This document shows positions 7,840-11,595 of a stretch of DNA of 12,043 bases, piece by piece. The stretch's first letter is position 1; each line of letters starts with the position of its first letter. The notes beneath the pieces are model-generated. The model was not told the origin of the DNA. It searched no databases and was given only the letters and a program-made list of their open reading frames with translations. A program made the translations under genes and the position numbers. Source of the DNA: Clostridiales bacterium (lineage in GTDB: Bacteria; Bacillota_A; Clostridia; Oscillospirales; Oscillospiraceae); NCBI GenBank assembly GCA_019417795.1, contig DXUR01000057.1, forward strand, positions 1 to 12,043, given 5' to 3'.

Positions 7840-7842
7840 ATA

Positions 7843-7930
7843 TGGCGGAGAGCGCAGAACTCGAATCTGATATCACTTCTGATACGATCCGCTTAGCGGG
7901 CGGTCCCCGGGCCTTCCGGGTTCACTCTCC
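7843..7930 (-). tRNA. tRNA-Ser (anticodon GCU), with C33
   Basis: An 88-nt class II tRNA with encoded CCA and discriminator G. Acceptor GGAGAGT pairs with GCTCTCC. The anticodon stem CCGC/GCGG carries the loop CCGCTAA. Anticodon GCU reads AGC/AGU, but position 33 is C where nearly all tRNAs have U. The outermost anticodon-stem pair is A-A and the first T-stem pair is U-C, so the fold is somewhat degenerate. The D loop is unusually G/C-rich. Confidence 0.85.
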
Positions 7931-7935
7931 AAATA

Positions 7936-8011
7936 TGGCTGGGGTGGCTGGACTTGAACCAACAAATGCCGGTGTCAGAGACCGGTGCCTTGACCATTTG
8001 GCGACACCCCA
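7936..8011 (-). tRNA. tRNA-Gln (anticodon CUG)
   Basis: A 76-nt tRNA starting TGGGGTGTCGCCAA, typical of tRNA-Gln with its U1-A72 pair, discriminator G and encoded CCA. The stem CCGGT/ACCGG carries the loop CTCTGAC (anticodon CUG, reading CAG, normal U33). Confidence 0.95.
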
Positions 8012-8017
8012 GTATAT

Positions 8018-8092
8018 TGGCAGGGATAGGGCGACTCGAACACCCACGGGCGGTTTTGGGGACCGCTGTTCTTCCGGTTAAACTATACCCCT
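8018..8092 (-). tRNA. tRNA-Trp (anticodon CCA), with C33
   Basis: A 75-nt tRNA. The 5' end AGGGGTATAGTTTAA and discriminator G match bacterial tRNA-Trp, and CCA is encoded. The anticodon stem GCGGT/ACCGC is perfect and carries the loop CCCCAAA. With the anticodon CCA at 34-36, position 33 is C; normal bacterial tRNA-Trp has CTCCAAA. This is the second tRNA of the array lacking U33. Confidence 0.93.
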
Positions 8093-8101
8093 GTATGATG
8101 A

Positions 8102-8178
8102 TGGTGATGCCTGCGGGATTTGAACCCAGCATTACAAGCTTGAGAGGCTTGCGTCCTAACCAATTAGACGAAGGCACC
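8102..8178 (-). tRNA. tRNA-Glu (anticodon CUC)
   Basis: A 77-nt tRNA. Acceptor GGTGCCT pairs with AGGCATC (one G-U), discriminator A, CCA encoded. The stem CAAGC/GCTTG carries the loop CTCTCAA (anticodon CUC, reading GAG). Many Firmicutes decode GAG with tRNA-Glu(UUC) alone, so a dedicated CUC species is notable. Confidence 0.93.
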
Positions 8179-8181
8179 AGA

Positions 8182-8258
8182 TGGAGATACGGGTCGGATT
8201 CGAACCGACGATTAACAGCTTTGCAGGCTGTCCTCTTCAACCTCTTGAGTACCGTATC
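8182..8258 (-). tRNA. tRNA-Cys (anticodon GCA)
   Basis: A 77-nt tRNA. Acceptor GATACGG pairs with CCGTATC. The discriminator is U, a known Cys identity element, and CCA is encoded. The stem ACAGC/GCTGT carries the loop CTGCAAA (anticodon GCA); the T arm is GTCGG-TTCGAAT-CCGAC. Confidence 0.94.
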
Positions 8259-8259
8259 A

Positions 8260-8335
8260 TGGCTGGGATAGTTGGATTCAAACCAACAGTGGCCGGCATC
8301 AAAGGCCGGTGCCTTAGCCGCTTAGCAATATCCCA
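8260..8335 (-). tRNA. tRNA-Gln (anticodon UUG)
   Basis: A 76-nt tRNA starting TGGGATATTGCTAAG, with U1-A72, discriminator G and encoded CCA. The stem CCGGC/GCCGG carries the loop CTTTGAT (anticodon UUG, reading CAA). Only one base separates it from tRNA-Cys, so the transcript must be cut precisely. Confidence 0.95.
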
Positions 8336-8341
8336 GTATTA

Positions 8342-8418
8342 TGGAGATCCGCGCCGGACTCGAACCGGTCATTGCAGCCGTGAAAGGGCTGTGTCCTAAC
8401 CATTTAGACGAGCGGACC
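8342..8418 (-). tRNA. tRNA-Glu (anticodon UUC)
   Basis: A 77-nt tRNA. Acceptor GGTCCGC pairs with GCGGATC (one G-U), CCA is encoded and position 73 is U, unusual for Glu. The stem CAGCC/GGCTG carries the loop CTTTCAC (anticodon UUC, reading GAA). First tRNA of the array; it starts about 5 nt after a hairpin that follows the XRE gene. Confidence 0.93.
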
Positions 8419-8423
8419 GTATG

Positions 8424-8444
8424 GCAGGGAGAAGTTCTCCCTGC
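8424..8444 (-). other. Hairpin between the XRE gene and the first tRNA
   Basis: GCAGGGAG (8424-8431) and CTCCCTGC (8437-8444) form a perfect stem with a 5-nt loop, 3 nt after the XRE stop codon and 5 nt before tRNA-Glu(UUC). There is no U tract, so it looks more like an RNA-processing or mRNA-end-protecting structure than a terminator. It may separate the mRNA part from the tRNA part of one transcript. Confidence 0.6.
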
Positions 8445-8447
8445 ATA

Positions 8448-8684
8448 TTAAGCAACCGAGTGATCGGTAATGAGGATATCATCAATACGCACATGCAGCA
8501 GTGCAGCAAGGGCGATAAGATTATCTACAGTCGGCAGCGCAGTGCCGTTTTGCCACTTGTAAATGGCCTGCGGGGAATTGAAGCCGAATGCCATTTGTAG
8601 GTCATGCACCGTCAGCCCCGCTGCTTTGCGAAGCATCACAATATTGGTGCCTGTGCGAGCAAGGTTGATCGTTGGAATGTTCAT
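8448..8684 (-). CDS. Small XRE-family helix-turn-helix regulator
   Basis: A 78-residue protein that is essentially one XRE/Cro-CI HTH domain: IVMLRKAAGLTVHDLQMAFG (helices 1-2), then SPQAIYKWQNGTALPTVDNL (recognition helix and following turn), then ALAALLHVRIDDIL. The frame can be extended to a GTG at 8696, but that codon lies in the AGGAGGTG ribosome site; the ATG at 8684 is 11 nt after AGGAGG and is preferred. It lies downstream of a transcription terminator in its own leader and directly upstream of eight tRNAs, so it is probably expressed only when that terminator is read through. It may feed back on the unit's promoter. Its operator is not apparent. Confidence 0.88.
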   Translation of the reverse strand: MNIPTINLARTGTNIVMLRKAAGLTVHDLQMAFGFNSPQAIYKWQNGTALPTVDNLIALAALLHVRIDDILITDHSVA

Positions 8685-8703
8685 TCTCAAATACACCTCC
8701 TAT

Positions 8704-8776
8704 CTGAATTATTTGGCCTCATGGGCATGAAAAAGCCGCTTGTCTGCACTCAAGACAAGCGGCTTCAATAATTCAG
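8704..8776 (-). promoter_or_regulatory. Attenuator: terminator hairpin nested in a larger stem, ahead of the XRE-tRNA operon
   Basis: On the minus strand AAGCCGCTTGTCT (from 8765 down to 8753) pairs perfectly over 13 bp with AGACAAGCGGCTT (8745-8733) around a 7-nt loop, and runs into a five-U tract (8734-8730). This is a strong intrinsic terminator placed after the leader ORF and before the XRE ribosome site. A second perfect 10-bp pair, CTGAATTATT (8776-8767) with AATAATTCAG (8713-8704), encloses the terminator and ends just ahead of AGGAGG. Part of the terminator's 5' arm and loop (8750-8760) can instead pair with leader codons at 8842-8852 (11 bp, one G-U), which would prevent termination. 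That alternative pairing is my inference. Confidence 0.75.
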
Positions 8777-8809
8777 AGAAGGAGATCCTGATAGACCGAT
8801 TCTTTCAGG

Positions 8810-8944
8810 TCAACAGGTACTCAATCCGATCATATTCTTCTGCTTATCTTGATATGGGCGTGCTTCGCAAAAGCTATATTCCTCGCACTGGAAGATAGCC
8901 TGCCATTCGCTCATATAGAAGATAGCGGAAGAAATAGTCTTCAT
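8810..8944 (-). CDS. Leader peptide ORF (44 codons) matched to the downstream tRNAs
   Basis: This ORF starts at ATG 8944, 9 nt after AAAGGA and about 40 nt after the predicted transcription start, and ends at TGA 8810-8812, 34 nt before the outer stem of the attenuator. Codons 12-27 read SEWQAIFQCEEYSFCE; 12 of these 16 use AGC, GAA, TGG, CAG, TGC, GAG or TAT, exactly the codons of the downstream tRNAs. Six more occur outside the core (TAT twice, CAA, CAG, AGT, TGT), so all eight anticodons have a cognate codon. The two Ser codons outside the theme (TCT, TCC at 5-6) are not read by tRNA-Ser(GCU). GCTATCTTC occurs twice (codons 7-9 and 16-18). No domain, signal peptide or membrane helix is visible. 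The natural reading is a regulatory leader whose translation senses charged tRNAs; a true small protein is the alternative. Confidence 0.8.
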   Translation of the reverse strand: MKTISSAIFYMSEWQAIFQCEEYSFCEARPYQDKQKNMIGLSTC

Positions 8945-8990
8945 GGTTCTGCGTCCTTTCTGTAGAGATTTGTTCTTGGTTTCTGACTGT

Positions 8991-9019
8991 ACTATACCAC
9001 AACTCTTTCGGTTTGTCAT
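8991..9019 (-). promoter_or_regulatory. Promoter of the leader-XRE-tRNA unit
   Basis: The -35 ATGACA (9014-9019), a 17-bp spacer and the -10 TATAGT (8991-8996), with an extended TGG directly before it, form a near-consensus sigma-A promoter. The start would be near 8984. It lies just after the stop of the upstream small gene, so the unit has its own promoter. Confidence 0.78.
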
Positions 9020-9030
9020 TCAACTTGTGG

Positions 9031-9270
9031 TTAAATATCGCTGTTTTCTGGAGAGATGACACCATTCTCAACATAGTATCGGTAGCTGCCGTCGATATTG
9101 ACCTTGCCCCAGTGCTTAATATCATCATTCTCTTCAAGCTCATCTGGATGGATACAAAAGTCGTCGATCTGGTCGCCATAATCCTCGTCGGCATATACCT
9201 GACAATAGTATCCGCCTTCATTAGGCTCACAATCTGGCGTTGCAGAAACATAAAGGCCCCTGTACTCCAT
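9031..9270 (-). CDS. Small acidic hypothetical protein
   Basis: A 79-residue protein beginning MEYRGLYVSATPDCEPNEGG, very acidic and rich in Tyr (nine) and Asp/Glu, with three Cys, no membrane segment and no domain I recognise. The frame is open to 9333, but the ATG at 9270 stands 9 nt after AAGGAG while the nearby ATG at 9276 is too close to it, so 9270 is chosen. It follows the 128-codon gene by 72 bp in the same direction and is likely in the same transcript. Small acidic proteins like this are common cargo on Clostridia conjugative elements, and some are DNA mimics or antirestriction factors; nothing here proves that. Confidence 0.75.
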   Translation of the reverse strand: MEYRGLYVSATPDCEPNEGGYYCQVYADEDYGDQIDDFCIHPDELEENDDIKHWGKVNIDGSYRYYVENGVISPENSDI

Positions 9271-9342
9271 GGTCATCGACTCCTTGTACAAAAAATGCAG
9301 TCCCAATATGTCAGAATGCACAAACCGTTTCAAGTGCAGTTT

Positions 9343-9729
9343 TCACCCATTACACCAGGCTACAGCCTCTTTGAATTGCTCCCATGTAATAGCTGTACCG
9401 TATTCATCATAGATGCTGAACTCGGGATTGTCGCGGAGCCACTGCTCTACGGAGAAAATGTCTCGAAACCCGTTCTCGACTCTCCAGGAAAAATGGCCGG
9501 CTCTTGCTGTGCCGATCACGACGGACGCACTTTCCGGTTCCTCAATCTGAAAGAGGAACTGATTTGAGATTTTATTAAGCAGTTCATCCATGGTGTCCTC
9601 CAGGTCAGAAGTGACGGGGATTTCTTTGATCCGGTTGATGCAATCCGCCTGAATTGCGATTAGCTTTTCCTGAAGAGCAGCCACTTCTTCAACGACCTGT
9701 CGTTTCATAAATTCATATTGCGTACTCAT
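9343..9729 (-). CDS. Hypothetical accessory protein with N-terminal coiled coil
   Basis: A 128-residue protein of unknown function. Residues about 5-60 are a charged helical, probably coiled-coil stretch. The C-terminal half is compact and aromatic, with FSWRVENGFRDIF, VEQWLRDNPEFSIYDEYG and ITWEQFKEAVAWC. The frame is open to 9744, but the ATG at 9729 follows GGGAGG by about 7 nt. Its ATG overlaps the TGA of the preceding gene fragment (ATGA), so the original operon was translationally coupled. Soluble; no family assigned. Confidence 0.78.
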   Translation of the reverse strand: MSTQYEFMKRQVVEEVAALQEKLIAIQADCINRIKEIPVTSDLEDTMDELLNKISNQFLFQIEEPESASVVIGTARAGHFSWRVENGFRDIFSVEQWLRDNPEFSIYDEYGTAITWEQFKEAVAWCNG

Positions 9730-9836
9730 TGTGTTTCCTCCCATGAGTCATGACTGCCGTGCACTGCCTTCAAGGCATCTCTATGCGCAACCTCTTCAAC
9801 AAGATAGTCAGCCTGTGCGACCGTGGATTTTTGTTG
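9726..9836 (-). pseudogene. C-terminal fragment of a lost gene
   Basis: A 36-codon frame, bounded by TAA at 9837-9839, reads ...STVAQADYLVEEVAHRDALK... and ends at a TGA (9726-9728) that overlaps the ATG of the next gene. ATGA overlaps arise between true adjacent genes, so this is probably the tail of a real gene whose body has been removed. The break coincides with the end of the HdeD gene. No start codon or ribosome site exists for it. The family is not recognisable. Confidence 0.5.
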
Positions 9837-9843
9837 TTAAGCT

Positions 9844-10377
9844 TTACATCCAGAACCGTCCGGACAGACACCCGAACGCGATGGAAACCACGCCCTGGAT
9901 CATCAGGAACAGCCCCGCCAGAACGGACAGCGTCACCGCCGCAGCCAAGGGGTCCATAAAGGAGAGGAATCCAGCCGCCGCCATCAGCAGGCCGAAGGCT
10001 GTCACCCAGCCCCATCCCCGCACTCCAAACCGGCGCAGATCAAAGGAGTTTACAAATTTCGTGATGCCGGAGAACAACAGCCACATACCCAGAATATAGG
10101 GCAGGGTCATCATGGTGAACATCTGGTTGCACAGCAGGAAGATGGACAGCAGCACCGTAAGGATGCCATCCACCAAAAACCATCCGGAACCGTAAATACT
10201 GCTGCCCGCCGTGGCAAAAATTATAATATCTACCACACCGGAAAATAACATGGCCATTCCTAACAGGAAGGACAGCCCGCTCAGGGCAGCGCCGGGATGG
10301 AGCATACACGCACCACCCGCCACGATCAGCAGCACACCTGCCACGATCCACAGCACGCGGGAAACGGTTTTATTCAT
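9844..10377 (-). CDS. HdeD-family (DUF308) membrane stress protein
   Basis: A 177-residue integral membrane protein with about six evenly spaced hydrophobic helices and short loops, the layout of the HdeD/DUF308 family. Enterobacterial HdeD contributes to acid resistance at high cell density; HdeD-like proteins also occur in transferable heat- and stress-tolerance islands. Helices begin with WIVAGVLLIVAGGACMLHPG; the WFLVDGILTVLLSIFLL segment and the repeated 'G...F.G' pattern fit the two-repeat DUF308 fold. The ATG at 10377 is 8 nt after AGGAGG. It lies downstream of hsp20 in the same direction, separated by a terminator, so it depends on readthrough or an undetected promoter. Mechanism unknown. 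Confidence 0.85.
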   Translation of the reverse strand: MNKTVSRVLWIVAGVLLIVAGGACMLHPGAALSGLSFLLGMAMLFSGVVDIIIFATAGSSIYGSGWFLVDGILTVLLSIFLLCNQMFTMMTLPYILGMWLLFSGITKFVNSFDLRRFGVRGWGWVTAFGLLMAAAGFLSFMDPLAAAVTLSVLAGLFLMIQGVVSIAFGCLSGRFWM

Positions 10378-10446
10378 ACATCATGCCTCCTAAGGAAAAA
10401 GAGGGGGATCCAACTTTCCTCCCGTCGATCCATTCGATCTTGTTTC

Positions 10447-10477
10447 GTATCCCCGCCCGGAACCCGGACGGAAATAC
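10447..10477 (-). other. Hairpin in the hsp20-hdeD intergenic region
   Basis: GTAT (10447-10450) with ATAC (10474-10477) closes a hairpin whose inner stem CCGUCCGG/CCGGGCGG (minus strand) has 8 pairs including one U-G, around the loop GUU. No U tract follows. It could protect a processed hdeD transcript or separate the two genes; function unknown. Confidence 0.5.
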
Positions 10478-10492
10478 GACGCAGGACCGCCG

Positions 10493-10534
10493 TTAAAAGA
10501 AACCGGCCGGGACCCGTCCTTGCGGGCCCCGGCC
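10493..10534 (-). terminator. Rho-independent terminator of hsp20
   Basis: On the minus strand a G/C-rich stem (GGCCGGG with CCCGGCC, plus the inner CCCG/CGGG) is followed by GGTTTCTTTT. It begins 6 bp after the Hsp20 stop codon. It is strong, so hdeD may receive little transcription from the hsp20 promoter. Confidence 0.8.
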
Positions 10535-10540
10535 ATTTGG

Positions 10541-10975
10541 TCACTCAATGGCGATAGCGGTCTGAGCAGGCACCTGCTTGACCTCGGCCTTGGGGACGAA
10601 CAGCTTCAGAACGCCGTTCTCATACTTGGCCTTCACATCCTGAGGCTCCACATCCTCGCCCACATAGAAGCTGCGGCTGAGAGAACCGGCGTAACGCTCC
10701 TGACGGATATAACGGCCCTTCTTATCCTCCTCGTCCTTGTCCAGTCCCTTGGCGGCGCTGACGGTCAGGCAGCCGTCCTGCAGCTGGATCTCTACCTCGT
10801 CCTTCTTAAAACCGGGCAGGTTCATGTCGATCTCGTAACCGTTCTCGACCTCCCGCACATCGGTGTTCATCAGGTTCTTCGCATGCTTGCCGTACAGCTC
10901 ATGTTCGGCCTTCGGGAACATTGCGCTATTAAAGAAATCATCAAACAGGTTCTCACTAAAAATACTGGGTAACAT
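10541..10975 (-). CDS. hsp20: Small heat-shock protein, Hsp20/alpha-crystallin family
   Basis: A 144-residue ATP-independent holdase chaperone. A short N-terminal arm (MLPSIFSENLFDDFF) leads into the alpha-crystallin domain from about residue 38: TDVREVENGYEIDMNLPGF and KDEVEIQLQDGCLTV (beta strands 2-5), then RQERYAGSLSRSFYVGEDV and the diagnostic ENGVLKLFVPK (about 119-129). The C-terminal tail has VPAQTAIAIE instead of a clear I-x-I. The frame extends 5 codons to 10990, but those codons contain the GGAGG ribosome site; the ATG at 10975 stands 7 nt after it. Upstream lie a consensus promoter overlapped by a CIRCE operator and a G/C-rich hairpin in the untranslated leader, so heat control by HrcA is likely. 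Confidence 0.95.
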   Translation of the reverse strand: MLPSIFSENLFDDFFNSAMFPKAEHELYGKHAKNLMNTDVREVENGYEIDMNLPGFKKDEVEIQLQDGCLTVSAAKGLDKDEEDKKGRYIRQERYAGSLSRSFYVGEDVEPQDVKAKYENGVLKLFVPKAEVKQVPAQTAIAIE

Positions 10976-11000
10976 AAATTGTTCCTCCATTCAATTCCCG

Positions 11001-11033
11001 CTCTCGGTTCCGGGAGAAGCTCCCGGTCCGGAG
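11001..11033 (-). promoter_or_regulatory. G/C-rich hairpin in the hsp20 5' untranslated region
   Basis: CCGGGAG (11010-11016) pairs with CTCCCGG (11020-11026), and an outer CTC-CGG/CCGGAG stem extends it to 11001-11033. It lies about 15-20 nt before the GGAGG ribosome site. It does not include the ribosome site, so it is more likely an mRNA stabiliser than a classical RNA thermometer; heat sensing cannot be excluded. Confidence 0.5.
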
Positions 11034-11103
11034 CTTGAGTATTTATAATTTGATTTGATCTCTTGGGGGGGATCTCTTTATCCCTCTCCCTAAGATCGTG
11101 TTC

Positions 11104-11131
11104 ATTATAACCCCGTTTTTAGCAATGTCAA
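11104..11131 (-). promoter_or_regulatory. Sigma-A promoter of hsp20
   Basis: Perfect consensus TTGACA (11126-11131), a 16-bp spacer and TATAAT (11104-11109) on the minus strand. It leaves an untranslated leader of roughly 120 nt and is overlapped by the CIRCE element. Confidence 0.85.
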
Positions 11132-11145
11132 TATACGAGTGCCAA
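11119..11145 (-). promoter_or_regulatory. CIRCE element (HrcA operator)
   Basis: On the minus strand TTGGCACTC - 9 bp - CATTGCTAA matches the CIRCE consensus TTAGCACTC-N9-GAGTGCTAA at 15 of 18 arm positions with exact spacing. It covers the -35 of the hsp20 promoter, the position where HrcA represses heat-shock genes in Firmicutes. hrcA itself is not in the window. Confidence 0.75.
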
Positions 11146-11183
11146 CGTTTACAAAATCAGCGATCTTTGTTCACACTTTCCTG

Positions 11184-11579
11184 CTATTTTTGAGTATTCG
11201 TTTTGTTATATTCGATTTTTCTTTGGTTTCGATTTAAATTATCGTCATTTTGTTTATAAATTAAAAACTCGCATCCCGACTTCTTTACATAGAGGGCGCC
11301 GGCCTCAGTCAAATCAACAGAGACTTCCTTGCCGGCTTCTTCCCAGGATACGGTGTAACCGGCATCCGGCGCTTCGTATAACCACCAGCCGATATTGTCA
11401 TACTGGTCTTGCATAGTGTACTTCAGCAAATCGCGCAGTGCGAGCAGGTAGAGATTGTCCTTGTCGAAGGCAGGAAAACCATCGCACATTTTACTGAGGG
11501 CCTTATCGAACTCATCAATACGAGCCTCCTGCTGGCGTATCTTCTCAATCGTGCTCAAAAACAGTGCTTTTGGCAGCAC
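11184..11579 (-). CDS. Hypothetical accessory protein, possibly with replaced C-terminus
   Basis: A soluble protein of about 131 residues, no family recognised. The N-terminal half is helical (LPKALFLSTIEKIRQQEARIDEFDKALSK written in pieces: LPKALFLSTIEKIRQQEA and the helix after it). The middle has the aromatic segment YDNIGWWLYEAPDAGYTVSW and a short beta-like VSVDLTEAGALYV. The last 27 residues are Asn/Lys-rich and encoded by AT-rich DNA unlike the rest, so the native end may have been cut off around 11270. An ATG at 11603 overlaps the phosphoesterase stop by 8 bp but lacks a ribosome site. The GTG at 11579, 8 nt after AAAGGAG, is my preferred start. Confidence 0.65.
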   Translation of the reverse strand: MLPKALFLSTIEKIRQQEARIDEFDKALSKMCDGFPAFDKDNLYLLALRDLLKYTMQDQYDNIGWWLYEAPDAGYTVSWEEAGKEVSVDLTEAGALYVKKSGCEFLIYKQNDDNLNRNQRKIEYNKTNTQK

Positions 11580-11595
11580 AGGCAGCACTCCTTTC

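Noticed and set aside
7617..8399. Several open frames of 70-150 codons across the tRNA array on both strands
   Set aside because: They run straight through tRNA genes whose structure explains the sequence. None has a good ribosome site and repeated motifs such as 'GLEPT' are translations of T arms.
8690..8984. T-box riboswitch ahead of the XRE-tRNA unit
   Set aside because: I see no T-box consensus (AGGGTGGNACCGCG-like) and no specifier-loop architecture. The sensing codons lie in a translated frame with a ribosome site, which fits a leader peptide instead.
11010..11026. ROSE or fourU RNA thermometer before hsp20
   Set aside because: The hairpin does not pair with the GGAGG ribosome site and lacks the UUUU or U(U/C)GCU anti-ribosome-site motifs, so I list it only as a 5' hairpin.
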